A DNA stretch of 43,748 nucleotides from Rhizomonospora bruguierae. Its GTDB lineage: Bacteria > Actinomycetota > Actinomycetes > Mycobacteriales > Micromonosporaceae. Both the position numbers and the translations under genes were made by a program. Shown here one piece after another: positions 31,169 through 40,125 of this stretch. The stretch's first letter is position 1. Every line of letters begins with the position of its first letter. Under the pieces are notes generated by a model, which had not been told where the DNA came from, did no database searches, and was given only the letters and a program-made list of their open reading frames with translations. The stretch lies in contig NZ_BBQH01000049.1 of the NCBI RefSeq assembly GCF_018397995.1, positions 1 through 43,748 on the forward strand, read 5' to 3'.

Positions 31169-33462
31169 CGGCCGAGGTCCGGGCCGAGGCGCGCCCCGAG
31201 GAGCCGGCCGCCCCGCCGCACCGTCGCGCCGCGCTGTGGCGCTGGCTGCCGCTGGTCGCGGGCGTCGCGTACTTCGCGGCCGTCCTGCTGCACGCCGGCA
31301 CCGGTCCGCTGGCCGTGCTGCGGTACGCGTTCTACGTCGGGTACGGCGTGCTGCTGCCCGGCACGCTCGTCTACCGGGCGCTGCGCCGGCGCCCGCACAC
31401 GCTGGTCGAGGACCTGACGATGGGTGCGGCGGTCGGCCTCGCCCTGGAACTGCCGGCCTGGGCGCTGGTCGCCGCCCTTGGTCTTCAGGGCTGGCTGTGG
31501 CTGTGGCCGCTGGCGGTGGTCGTCCCGTTCGTCGCCGTGCCGCGGCTGCGCGGGCACTGGCACGTACGGGGGTACGTGCCGACCCCGATCGGGTGGTCCT
31601 GGGCGGTGGCCGGCGTGGTCGCCTTCTTCACCACATACCTGTCGGCCACGTTCCTCCAGCGCAACCCGGTCCTGCCCACCGACGAGGGCACCTACCAGTA
31701 CATCGACCTGGCGTACCAGTTGTCGCTGGCCGGGGAGGCGAAGAACCAGTTCCCGATGCACGTGCCGCAGGTGGCCGAGGAGCCGCTGTTCTACCACTGG
31801 TTCGGGTACGCGCACATGGCCAGTACCGGGCTGATCGGGCACATCGACCTGGTCGTGGTGGCGCTGCGGCTGGCGATCCCGGGGCTGTGCGCGCTGGCGG
31901 TCCTGCTGACGGCCGTGGTGGGGTGGCGGGTCAGCGGCAAGCCGTATGCGGGCGCGGTGGCGGCGGCGCTGTTCTGGGTGATCGGTGAGGTCAACTTCAC
32001 GCACTTCGTGACCATGCCGTTCGGTACCCAGGCGTCGTTCGTGATCTGGCACGGCATGTCCATGATCTATAGCTGGGTGCTGCTGCTGGCCCTGATCGGC
32101 ACGCTCGCCGACGTGGTGGACCGGCGGGTGGACCGGCCCGTGCCGGCGCTGCCGCTCGGTGCGGCGCTGGCGCTGACCGCGGCGTTCTTGCTCGCCTCAA
32201 GCGGGGCGAAGGCCAGTTCGATCCCGGTGGCCGCGGTGGCCCTGGCGATCGCCGCGCTCGGCCTGCTGGTCACCCGGCGCCGCATCCCGTGGCTGGTGGT
32301 GGTCGCGGGGTTGATGGCCGGCGGCGCCCAACTGTTCGCCACCGCCGTGCTGTACCGCTTCCAGGCGTACGGGGTGGACGTCGGGCCGCTGTACGGGCTG
32401 GAGCGTTTCTGGGCGCCCCCGCCGGCCGGTCCGCGCGGCGGGGTGCAGCAGTGGCTCGTGGTCGCCGCCGTCTGGGTCGCGTTCCTGGTCAACATGCAGT
32501 TGCGGGTGGCCGGCATCGTCCCGCTGCTGTGGCGGCGGCGCGGCCGGCTGGAGCCGGTGCAGTGGCTGCTGCTCGGCGGCGCGCTCGCCGGCCCCGGGCT
32601 GTACCTGGTGCTCATGCAGCCCAGCGACGGCAACCAGTACTTCACCCGGGCCGGGTTCGCGTTCGCCGTGCTGCTTTCCGGCTGGGGCTACGTGACCGTG
32701 TTCGAGCGGGCGGGGCTGTCGGCGCGGTGGCGGGCCGGGCTCGCCGTGGGGGCGGTCGCGGTCGCCGCCGCGCTGGTGGCGATCCAGTGGCGGTACGCCG
32801 TGCCGGCCGCCTACGACACCCCGTTCACCCCGCTGCTACCGCTGCTGAGGTGGGCCCTGGCGCTGGCGGTGATCGGCGTGCTGGCCGGCGCGGTGTGGCT
32901 GTTGCTGGCCCGGCCGCGGCTGCGCGGGCGCGGACCGGTCCTGGCGCTCACCGCGATCCTGCTCGTCGGCGCGCCCGGCCTGGTGATGGACATGAAGAAG
33001 TCCATCGAGGTGCCCAACGGCGGCGCCTACGCGAACGTGCCGATGCCGCTGTCCCGGGTCACCGCCGCGCGGTGGGTGCGCGACCACAGCGACCGGCACG
33101 ACGTGGTCGCCACGAACGCGCACTGCGTGCAGGTCGTGGACGGCTGGTGCGACTCCCGGTCGTTCTGGCTCAGCGCGTACGCCGAGCGCCGGGTGCTGAT
33201 CGAGGGGTGGGGCTTCGCCCCGCGGGCCGCACCGCAGAGCCCGTACAACCCGTTCTGGGACCAGGCGCTCCAGCAACTCAACGACGCCGCGTTCACCGCG
33301 CCCACCGCCGAGGTGCTGCGGGAGTTGGCGGCGCGGCACGGCGTCCGCTGGCTGGTGGTGGACCGCTCGGCCGGCGCCGAGTCGCCGGACCTGGCGGGGC
33401 TGGCCAGCAAGCGGTTCGAGACCGGTGACCTGGCCGTCTATGCGCTGCCCGAGGCCGCCTGA
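31165..33462 (+). CDS. Large polytopic membrane protein, probable GT-C glycosyltransferase
   Basis: A 765-residue protein with many predicted membrane helices and a C-terminal soluble region of ~150 residues (MDMKKSIEVPNGGAYANVPM onward). The long periplasmic loop after helix ~5 contains an acidic motif (PVLPTDEGTYQYIDLAYQLS) at the site where GT-C enzymes place their catalytic Asp/Glu, and HWFGYAHMAS follows. I do not recognise a named family. Coupling to the GT2 gene by a GTGA overlap supports use of a polyprenyl-phosphate sugar at the outer face. The 3' end overlaps the convergent methyltransferase by 25 bp. Confidence 0.75.
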   Translation: MTAEVRAEARPEEPAAPPHRRAALWRWLPLVAGVAYFAAVLLHAGTGPLAVLRYAFYVGYGVLLPGTLVYRALRRRPHTLVEDLTMGAAVGLALELPAWALVAALGLQGWLWLWPLAVVVPFVAVPRLRGHWHVRGYVPTPIGWSWAVAGVVAFFTTYLSATFLQRNPVLPTDEGTYQYIDLAYQLSLAGEAKNQFPMHVPQVAEEPLFYHWFGYAHMASTGLIGHIDLVVVALRLAIPGLCALAVLLTAVVGWRVSGKPYAGAVAAALFWVIGEVNFTHFVTMPFGTQASFVIWHGMSMIYSWVLLLALIGTLADVVDRRVDRPVPALPLGAALALTAAFLLASSGAKASSIPVAAVALAIAALGLLVTRRRIPWLVVVAGLMAGGAQLFATAVLYRFQAYGVDVGPLYGLERFWAPPPAGPRGGVQQWLVVAAVWVAFLVNMQLRVAGIVPLLWRRRGRLEPVQWLLLGGALAGPGLYLVLMQPSDGNQYFTRAGFAFAVLLSGWGYVTVFERAGLSARWRAGLAVGAVAVAAALVAIQWRYAVPAAYDTPFTPLLPLLRWALALAVIGVLAGAVWLLLARPRLRGRGPVLALTAILLVGAPGLVMDMKKSIEVPNGGAYANVPMPLSRVTAARWVRDHSDRHDVVATNAHCVQVVDGWCDSRSFWLSAYAERRVLIEGWGFAPRAAPQSPYNPFWDQALQQLNDAAFTAPTAEVLRELAARHGVRWLVVDRSAGAESPDLAGLASKRFETGDLAVYALPEAA

Positions 33463-34100
33463 GCCGCCGCCGACAGCTCGGCCCCGGGCCTCGGTGCGGT
33501 CATCCGCATCAGCCAGTGGCTGGACGGCACCCGGGTCAGCCGGTCGATCACCTCGCCGTCGACCTCGGCGAACGACTCACCGGCCAGGGCGGCGAACCGC
33601 TCCGGCTCGCGGACGTGCGCGCCGCGGTCGTTCGCGGACATCCACCGCGAGATCGGGTGCTGGCCGGGGTGGAACGTCGGGTCCACCGAGATGACCCGGC
33701 CGCCCGGGGCGAGCGCCCGCGCGGCCACCCCGAGCAGGTGCCGGGACGCGTCGTCGGGCAGGTGGTGCAGCAGGCCGAGCAGCAGCACGGCGTTCGCGGG
33801 CGGCAGTTCGGCCAGGTGCTCCGCGCCGAAGATCTCGCAGCGGAACTCGGCGCCCGGCCGGCCGAACCGCTTCCGCGCGTGCGCCACGTACCGGGGCGAC
33901 GTGTCGAACCCGACATACCGCACCCGCGGCAGCCGCCCGAAGTAGTACGCCGGGCCGCAGCCCACGTCGATGACCGTGTCGCCGTCGCGCAGGCCCAACT
34001 CGTCCAGGCAGCGGTAGCGCAGCCGGTCCGCGCCGACCGCGCGCTGGAGCGCCACGTACAGCGCCTCGTGCCCGAGCAGCCCCTTCACGGCGGCGAGCAT
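33438..34100 (-). CDS. SAM-dependent methyltransferase
   Basis: Class I methyltransferase, 220 residues: motif I as VIDVGCGPAYYFGRLP, YVGFDTSPRYVAHA, a motif-IV-like AVLLLGLLHHLPDD and LAPGGRVISVDPTFHPGQ. The HHLPDDAS and WMSANDRG segments occur in a subgroup of predicted sugar/lipid methyltransferases. Strong SD GGAGG lies seven bases before the ATG. It is downstream of fabF in the same direction after 115 bp. Substrate unknown. Confidence 0.9.
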   Translation of the reverse strand: MLAAVKGLLGHEALYVALQRAVGADRLRYRCLDELGLRDGDTVIDVGCGPAYYFGRLPRVRYVGFDTSPRYVAHARKRFGRPGAEFRCEIFGAEHLAELPPANAVLLLGLLHHLPDDASRHLLGVAARALAPGGRVISVDPTFHPGQHPISRWMSANDRGAHVREPERFAALAGESFAEVDGEVIDRLTRVPSSHWLMRMTAPRPGAELSAAAQAASGSA

Positions 34101-34215
34101 CCCGCGTCCTCCCGATAGAGATCGTCGGGGCCACCGTAACCTCCGCCGGTGCGGGCGGGACGGCCACCCCGTCTCCGCCCGCCTACCGGGGGTGTCGCCG
34201 TGCGTGCCGCGCCGT

Positions 34216-35439
34216 TCAGGCGCGGGTGAAGATGACGGCGACGTTGTGACCGCCGAAGCCGAACGAGTTGTTCAGCGCCGCGCGGATCTCCAGGTGCCTC
34301 GCCTTGTGGGCGGCCACGTCCAGCAGCCCCTCCTCGGGGTCGTCCAGGTTGATGGTGGGCGGCACCACGCTGTCACGCAGCGCCAGGATCGTCGCGATGG
34401 ACTCCACCGCGCCGGCCGCGCCGAGCAGGTGCCCGGTCATCGACTTGGTGGCGGTCAGCACCGGGTGGTCGCCGATGACCGCCCGCAACCCGGCGATCTC
34501 CGTCATGTCGCCCACCGGGGTGGAGGTGGCGTGCGCGTTGACGTGCGTGACGTCCCTCGGGTCCACGTCCGCGTCGCGCAGCGCCATCCTGATCGCCCGG
34601 GTGAAGCCGGTGCCCGCCGGGTCCGGCTGGACGATGTCGTAGCCGTCGGAGGTGAGGCCGGCGCCGGCGCACCGGGCGTACACCCGGGCACCGCGGGCGG
34701 CGGCGTGGTCGGCCCGTTCCAGGACCACCACGCCCGAGCCCTCGCCGAGGACGAAGCCGTCGCGGCCCTTGTCCCACGGGCGGGACGCCCGCTCGGGCTC
34801 GTCGTTGCGGGTGGACATGGCCCGCATGGAGGCGAAGCCGGCGATCGGAAGCGGGTGGATCACCGCCTCGGTGCCGCCGGCCACCACCACGTCGGCCCGG
34901 CCGGCCCGGATGATGTCCAGGCCGTGCGCGATCGCCTCGGCGCCGGTGGCGCAGGCGCTGGAGACGGAGTGGACGCCGGCCTTGGCACCCAGGTCGAGGC
35001 CGACCCAGGCGGCGGGGCCGTTCGGCATGAGCATCGGGACCGTGTGCGGGGACACCCGGCGCGGCCCGCTGGCCTCCAGGATGTCGTCCTGGGCGAGCAG
35101 CGTGGTGGCGCCACCGATGCCGGTGCCGACGCTGACCGCCAGCCGTTCCGGGTCCAGCCCGGAGCCGGCCAGCCCGGAGTCGGCCCAGGCCTGCCGCGCG
35201 GCGACCAGGGCGATCGCCTCGGCGCGGTCCAGCCGGCGCATCTTCACCCGGTCGATGACCTCGGATGGTTCCACCGCCAACTGCGCGGCGATCCGCACCG
35301 GCAACTGCGCCGCCCACTCCTGGGTGAGCATCGTCACTCCGGAGCGGCCGGCGAGCATCGCGTCCCAGGTCGACGCGACGTCCCCGCCGAGCGGGGTCGT
35401 CGCGCCGAGCCCGGTGACGACTACGTCGGGCTGTGCCAC
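34216..35439 (-). CDS. fabF: Beta-ketoacyl-ACP synthase II
   Basis: Elongating condensing enzyme of type II fatty-acid synthesis in the cytosol. The 407-residue protein has the catalytic triad Cys163 (SSACATG), His303 (NAHATSTP) and His337 (KSMTGHLLGAAG), matching FabF numbering closely. Start GTG 35439 follows GGGGGGA at nine bases; TTG 35457 lies in that SD. It is the last gene of the fabD-fabH-acpP-fabF operon, 58 bp after acpP. Confidence 0.97.
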   Translation of the reverse strand: MAQPDVVVTGLGATTPLGGDVASTWDAMLAGRSGVTMLTQEWAAQLPVRIAAQLAVEPSEVIDRVKMRRLDRAEAIALVAARQAWADSGLAGSGLDPERLAVSVGTGIGGATTLLAQDDILEASGPRRVSPHTVPMLMPNGPAAWVGLDLGAKAGVHSVSSACATGAEAIAHGLDIIRAGRADVVVAGGTEAVIHPLPIAGFASMRAMSTRNDEPERASRPWDKGRDGFVLGEGSGVVVLERADHAAARGARVYARCAGAGLTSDGYDIVQPDPAGTGFTRAIRMALRDADVDPRDVTHVNAHATSTPVGDMTEIAGLRAVIGDHPVLTATKSMTGHLLGAAGAVESIATILALRDSVVPPTINLDDPEEGLLDVAAHKARHLEIRAALNNSFGFGGHNVAVIFTRA

Positions 35440-35497
35440 GACAGTTCGTCCCCCCAATGGTGCTTGGAAATCAGGGTGCTTGAATCTGGGTGCCTGG

Positions 35498-35740
35498 TCA
35501 GGAGTTGTTCTGGATGTAGCTGACGGCGTCGCCCACGGTCTTGAGGTTCTGCACCTCGTTGTCGGGGATCTTCACGCCGAACTTCTCCTCGGCCGCGACG
35601 ACGACCTCGACCATGGACAGCGAGTCGACGTCCAGGTCGTCGGTGAACGACTTGCCCTCTGCCACGTCGTCGGGGGTCACCCCGGCGACCTCTTCGAGGA
35701 TCTCGGCGAGGCCGGCGGTGATCTCGTCACGGGTGGTCAT
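35498..35740 (-). CDS. acpP: Acyl carrier protein
   Basis: Carrier of growing acyl chains through 4'-phosphopantetheine on Ser40 (DLDVDSLSMVEVV). Eighty residues, acidic, four-helix ACP fold, with the typical EEKFGVKIPD. ATG preceded by AAGGA. Sits between fabH and fabF as in other actinobacteria. Confidence 0.97.
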   Translation of the reverse strand: MTTRDEITAGLAEILEEVAGVTPDDVAEGKSFTDDLDVDSLSMVEVVVAAEEKFGVKIPDNEVQNLKTVGDAVSYIQNNS

Positions 35741-35786
35741 GCTGTTCCTTTCGGTGGATGTGGTTGGTGCCAGGTGGGTGCCGTGG

Positions 35787-36731
35787 TCACGGGCAGCGCA
35801 CGACCTGCCCGGCGTACGTGAGGCCGCCGCCGAAGCCGAACAGCAGGACCGGGGCGCCCGAGGGCACCTCCCGGCGCTCGATCAGCTTGGACAGGGCCAG
35901 CGGGGTGCTCGCCGCCGAGGTGTTGCCGGACTCCACGATGTCCTTGGCGACGACGGCGTTGGGGATGTTCAGCTTGCGCACGATCGCGTCGATGATCCGC
36001 GTGTTGGCCTGGTGCGGCACGAACGCGGCCAGTTCCTCCGGCTTGACGCCGGCCTTCGCGCAGGCGGCGAGCGCCAGCGGGGCGAGCGCGGTGGTGGCCC
36101 AGCGGAACACCGCCTGCCCCTCCTGCTGGATGTACGGGCGCCACCCCTCGATCTTCAGCACGTCGCCCTTGTCCGGCGCGGAGCCCCAGACGACCGGTCC
36201 GACGCCCGGCTGGTCGCCGTCGGCGACCTCGCCGAGCACGGCCGCGCCGGCGGCGTCCCCGAACAGGATGCAGGTGGACCGGTCGGTCCAGTCGGTCACG
36301 TCGGAGAGCTTCTCCGCGCCGATGACGAGCGCGTTGCGCGCCGCGCCGGCCCGGATCGCCTGGTCGGCGGTGGCCGTCGCGTACGAGAAGCCGGAGCAGG
36401 CGGTGTTCAGGTCGTACGCGGCCGGCGCCGTGATGCCGAGCCGGTTGGCCACCCGGGTCGCCACGTTCGGGCAGCGGTCGACGGAACTGCACGTCGCCAC
36501 GGTCACCAGGTCGATGTCGGACGCGGCCAGCCCGGACGCGGCCAGCGCCTTGGCCGCCGCGGCGGTGGCCATGTCCGCGACCGACTCCGCGTCGGCGATC
36601 CGCCGGGTCACGATGCCGACCCGGTCCCGGATCCAGGCGTCGTTGGTGTCCACCATCTGCGCCAGGTCGTCGTTGGTGAGGATCCGCGAGGGCTGGTAAT
36701 GGCCCATGGCGAGAATGCGGGAGCCGGCCAT
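35787..36731 (-). CDS. fabH: Beta-ketoacyl-ACP synthase III
   Basis: Initiates fatty-acid synthesis by condensing acyl-CoA with malonyl-ACP; in actinomycetes it usually takes branched starters. The 314-residue protein has the triad Cys112 (NTACSGFSYA), His240 (VPHQANTR) and Asn270 (ESGNTSAAS). Its ATG overlaps the fabD stop by one base (TGATG), so the two are coupled. The DxGAG-like active-site loop and GFGGGLTYAGQVVR end are normal. Confidence 0.97.
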   Translation of the reverse strand: MAGSRILAMGHYQPSRILTNDDLAQMVDTNDAWIRDRVGIVTRRIADAESVADMATAAAAKALAASGLAASDIDLVTVATCSSVDRCPNVATRVANRLGITAPAAYDLNTACSGFSYATATADQAIRAGAARNALVIGAEKLSDVTDWTDRSTCILFGDAAGAAVLGEVADGDQPGVGPVVWGSAPDKGDVLKIEGWRPYIQQEGQAVFRWATTALAPLALAACAKAGVKPEELAAFVPHQANTRIIDAIVRKLNIPNAVVAKDIVESGNTSAASTPLALSKLIERREVPSGAPVLLFGFGGGLTYAGQVVRCP

Positions 36732-37681
36732 CAGGTGAGTCCTCCGATCGAAGTGCTGGGCGCCGCGCCGTGCCGGGCGATCAGATCCCGGGCGGCGGGC
36801 AGGTCGGCCGGCGTGTTCAGGGTGACGACCTCCGGCCTGCCGGAGCCCTTCAGTTCCCGCCGCAGCAGCCCGGCCAGGGTGCCGGCCGGGGGCAGTTCGA
36901 TCACACCGGTGACGCCGAGGTCGGCCAGGGCGGCCATGCACAGGTCCCACCGGACCGGCGCGGTCACCTGGTGGACCAGGCGTCGCACGAGTTCCCGCCC
37001 GTCGGTCACGGCGGTGCCGTCGTAGTTGGACAGCAGGATCCGCGCCGGGTCGGCGGCGGTGACGCCGGCGGCGATCGCGCCCAGCGCCCGCTCGGCCGGG
37101 GCCATGTACGGGGTGTGGAAGGCCCCGGCCACCTCGAGCGTCCGGACCCGCGCCCGGGCCGGCGGGTCGCCCGCGAACTTCTCCAGCTTGTCGGCGGCGC
37201 CGGCGGCGACGACCTGGCCGGCGCCGTTGCGGTTCGCCGGGTACAGCCCGTGCGCCTCGATCGCGGCGAGCACGTCCGCCGGCTCCCCGCCGAGCACGGC
37301 GGCCATGCCGGTCGGCTCCAGCGCGCAGGCGGCGGCCATCTCCCGGCCGCGCACCGCGGCGAGCGTGATCGCCGACTCCGGGGTCAGCACGCCGGCCACC
37401 GCCGCCGCGCCGAGTTCGCCGACGCTGTGCCCGGCGACCACGGCCACGTCGTGCAGCGGCACCTGCTCGGCGGCCAGCAGCGCGGCCGCGACCAGCAGCG
37501 GCTGGGTGCGGGCGGTGTCCTTGATCTCCTCGGCGCCGGCCTCGGTGCCCAGGTGGACCAGGTCCAGTCCGGCGAGCGCGGACCACCAGCGCAGCCGCGC
37601 CTCGGCGCCGGGCAGGGTGAGCCACGGCGCCAGGAAACCCGGTTTCTGGGCCCCCTGACCGGGGGCGAGTACGGCGAGCAC
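36731..37681 (-). CDS. fabD: Malonyl-CoA:ACP transacylase
   Basis: Loads malonyl groups onto ACP. The 316-residue protein has APGQGAQKPGF, the nucleophile motif AGHSVGE (Ser86) and GAFHTPYMAPA with the catalytic His. GTG start at 37681 lacks a clear SD. First gene of the fab operon, transcribed after the regulator gene across a 138-bp gap that holds an inverted repeat and possible promoter. Confidence 0.96.
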   Translation of the reverse strand: MLAVLAPGQGAQKPGFLAPWLTLPGAEARLRWWSALAGLDLVHLGTEAGAEEIKDTARTQPLLVAAALLAAEQVPLHDVAVVAGHSVGELGAAAVAGVLTPESAITLAAVRGREMAAACALEPTGMAAVLGGEPADVLAAIEAHGLYPANRNGAGQVVAAGAADKLEKFAGDPPARARVRTLEVAGAFHTPYMAPAERALGAIAAGVTAADPARILLSNYDGTAVTDGRELVRRLVHQVTAPVRWDLCMAALADLGVTGVIELPPAGTLAGLLRRELKGSGRPEVVTLNTPADLPAARDLIARHGAAPSTSIGGLT

Positions 37682-37748
37682 GAGTCGACTCTGCGGGATG
37701 GGGGCCGATTGTGCGGGTAGCGACGGCCACGAAACCGCACTACATCGC

Positions 37749-37765
37749 TTGTACGGTTCCTACAA
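37749..37765 (-). promoter_or_regulatory. Candidate FasR operator/fab promoter
   Basis: TTGTA-N7-TACAA, a perfect 5-bp inverted repeat, sits 68-84 bp upstream of fabD. On the minus strand TTGTAG, 17 bases, then TAGTGC gives a possible -35/-10 pair in which the -35 lies within the repeat, a layout compatible with activation. In Streptomyces coelicolor, FasR activates fabDHPF from the same intergenic position; identity of this site with that operator is not established. Confidence 0.45.
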
Positions 37766-37819
37766 CTCGCCCCGTCCGGCCAGTCCGAATGGATGTTCAA
37801 CTATCCGTCGCGACGCGGG

Positions 37820-39019
37820 TCACACCGGCGTGTTTGGTGGCGGTACGCCCGGATCAAGTCGCCCGATCGCGAGCGCGACTCGCAGCGCGAACGCGTCCCG
37901 GGGAGTCAGCGGCGACAGGTCGGTGACGTCGGCGATCCGCTTCAACCGGTAACGCACCGTGTTCGGGTGCACGAACAGCGACCGGGCGGCACCCTCCAGC
38001 ACCCCGCCGGCGGCGAAGAACGCGTCCAGCGTCTCCAGCAACTCCCCGCCCGCCCGCACCAGCCCGCCGTAGACGGTGTGGCGCAGCGCCCGGCGCGCGT
38101 CCGCGTCCCCGGCGAGCGCCCGCTCGGGCAGCAGCGAATCCGCCGACACGGGGCGGGGGGCGGCCGGCCACGCGGGCGCCGCCCGGAACCCCGTCAGCGC
38201 GGCGCGCGCCGACTCGGTCGCCTCGTCCAGGCTCGGCACCGCCGGGCCCACCACCACCGGGCCGGCCCCGAACCCGTTCAGCAACTTCTCCGTCGCCGCG
38301 AGCGGGTCCGCGGCCCCGCCCAGCACCAGCACCAGCCGGTCGCCGTGCACGCCGCCGATGACCTCCACGCCGAGTCGCCGGGCCGACCGGTACACCGCGT
38401 GCAGCACCGCCGCGGCCTCCCCGCCCGGGCTGCGGCCGACCGCCACCGCCACCGGCGGCGCGTCCGCCCAGCCCAGCGCGGCCGCGCGGCTGGCCAGCAC
38501 GTCGGAGGAGTCGCCGCGCAGCAGCGCGTCGACCAGCAGGGCCTGGAGGCGGGCGTCCCACGCGCCCCGGGTCTCGGCGGCCCGCGCGTACACCCGGGCC
38601 GCCGCGAACGCCACCTCGCGGGAGAACTTCAGCACCGCCTCCCGCAGCGCCCCCTCCTCGCCCGGCGCCGCCAGGTGCGGGACCTGCTCCTCCACCACGT
38701 CGATGGTCACCTTGATCAGGGCGACCGTGTGCTGGAGGTTGATCGAGCGGGCCAGCGCGCGCGGTGCGGCGCTGAACACCTCGTCGGAGACCTCCTGCGT
38801 GCTGTCCGCGCCGCCGCCCCCGCGCAGCCACTCCACCAGCGACCGCACGCCCGCCTGCGCCACCAGCATCACCCAGGCGCGCTGGTCGGCCGGCAGGTCC
38901 CGGAACCAGGGCAGCGTCTCGTCCATCCGGGAGACGCTGGCGGTCGCGAGGGCCCCCGCCGACCGCTCGATCCGGCGCAGGGTGGCGCTCAGTTCGCCGC
39001 CCTCACCGCCCGCCACCAT
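37820..39019 (-). CDS. fasR: FasR-type PucR-family activator of fatty-acid genes
   Basis: Transcription regulator of 399 residues located directly upstream of fabD, the position of S. coelicolor FasR. The C-terminal PucR-type helix-turn-helix is clear: LLETLDAFFAAGGVLEGAAR, LFVHPNTVRYRLKRIADVTD and DAFALRVALAIG. The central region (about 170-300) resembles a GGDEF-like regulatory domain of this family without catalytic motif. ATG 39019 has GGGTGG upstream. The gene start overlaps the end of a response-regulator remnant by 17 bp. Activation of the fab operon is by homology. Confidence 0.9.
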   Translation of the reverse strand: MVAGGEGGELSATLRRIERSAGALATASVSRMDETLPWFRDLPADQRAWVMLVAQAGVRSLVEWLRGGGGADSTQEVSDEVFSAAPRALARSINLQHTVALIKVTIDVVEEQVPHLAAPGEEGALREAVLKFSREVAFAAARVYARAAETRGAWDARLQALLVDALLRGDSSDVLASRAAALGWADAPPVAVAVGRSPGGEAAAVLHAVYRSARRLGVEVIGGVHGDRLVLVLGGAADPLAATEKLLNGFGAGPVVVGPAVPSLDEATESARAALTGFRAAPAWPAAPRPVSADSLLPERALAGDADARRALRHTVYGGLVRAGGELLETLDAFFAAGGVLEGAARSLFVHPNTVRYRLKRIADVTDLSPLTPRDAFALRVALAIGRLDPGVPPPNTPV

Positions 39020-39579
39020 GCCCCCACCCTGCCACGCCCGGCACCCCCGCGCGCCCTCGCCCCTGGTCGAGGGGGAGGTCCTGGGCCAGCAGGGCGGCCT
39101 GGACGCGGCTGCGCAGCCCGAGTTTGGCGAGGATCCGGCTGACGTGCGTCTTCACGGTGGATTCCGCCATCGACAGCCGGTCCGCGATCTCGGCGTTGGC
39201 GAGCCCGCGGGCCAGGTGCGCCAGAACCTCGCGCTCCCGGGGCGTCAGCGCCGCGACGGCCCGGCGCACCGACTCGGCCGGCGGCGGGAGCGTGGCGACG
39301 AAGGCGCTGATCATGCGGCGGGTCACGGTCGGGGCGAGGACGCCGTCCCCGGCCGCCACCGTGCGGACCGCCGCCACCAGGGCCGGCGCGTCGGTGTCCT
39401 TGAGCAGGAACCCGGCGGCGCCGGCCCGGAGCGCGCCGAAGACGTACTCGTCCAGGTCGAAGGTGGTGAGCACGAGCACCCCGGCGAGTTTCTCGGCGAC
39501 GATGGCCCGGGTGGCGGCGACCCCGTCCAGGCGGGGCATGCGCACGTCCAGCACGGCGACGTCGGGGCGCAGGTCGCGG
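39003..39579 (-). pseudogene. NarL/LuxR-type response regulator missing its N-terminus
   Basis: Frame retains RDLRPDVAVLDVRMPRLDG (with the phosphoacceptor Asp in VLDVRMP), TTFDLDEYVFGALRAGAAGF, LLKDT and the full C-terminal LuxR helix-turn-helix (LTPREREVLAHLARGLANAE, MAESTVKTHVSRILAKLGLR). The first ~46 residues, including the acidic pair that binds Mg2+, are missing; the sequence upstream belongs to a histidine kinase N-terminus in another frame. No start codon with SD is evident before ATG 39554-39552, which would cut the receiver further. Likely non-functional as a phosphorelay protein. Confidence 0.8.
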
Positions 39580-40026
39580 CAGCACCCCGAGCAGCGCGAT
39601 CGGCACCCCGAGGCTCAGACCCTGCCAGGCGCGGTTGACGACCAGCCCGACCGCCGCCGCGACCGCGGTGAGCGCCACGTTCGCCGCCAGCAGGCTCCGC
39701 CACAGCCGCGGCGAGCCGTACACGCAGGCGTCGTAGAGCACCTGGGTAAAGATCATCATGGTGGCCAGCGACCCGCCGAGCGCCACGTCACCCGCGAGGC
39801 CGGCCACGCCCAGCGCCAGGCTCCACCCGGTCGCCACCCGGCGCAGCCCCACCGCCACCACGACCACGACCAGGGGTACCAGGTACAGCGCGCGGCCGTG
39901 CCCGGGCAGCGGCTCAATCAGGTGGACCGCGGACAGTGTGAGCAGCACGAGCCCGAAGACCAGGCAGGTACCGGCGATGGCGATGTCCCGCCGCGCCGTG
40001 CCGCGCTCCAGTCCCCACCGGGTCAC
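39580..40026 (-). pseudogene. Histidine kinase remnant: membrane domain only
   Basis: GTG 40026 opens a frame of ~149 residues with about four membrane helices (TCLVFGLVLLTLSAVHLIEP; ALYLVPLVVVVVAVGLRRVA; LGVAGLAGDVALGGSLATMM; LLAANVALTAVAAAVGLVVN), the usual sensor part of NarL-partner kinases. After GVPIALLGVLP the frame loses coding character, and the other frame continues as a response regulator. The HisKA_3 and HATPase domains are absent. One internal deletion, estimated near 0.8-0.9 kb, explains both remnants. Confidence 0.72.
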
Positions 40027-40125
40027 GCAACGATCACATCACGGCTGTCCATACATCCTTCGTACGACGTCGGGTTCGTCGCCGGTGCCGAGGCGGGGGC
40101 GGCGTCCGGCGGTCAGGATGGCGTC

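Noticed and set aside
36731-37730. N-terminal extension of the fabH frame making a 647-residue protein
   Set aside because: The extension is the out-of-frame reading of fabD; fabH homology starts exactly at the ATG at 36731.
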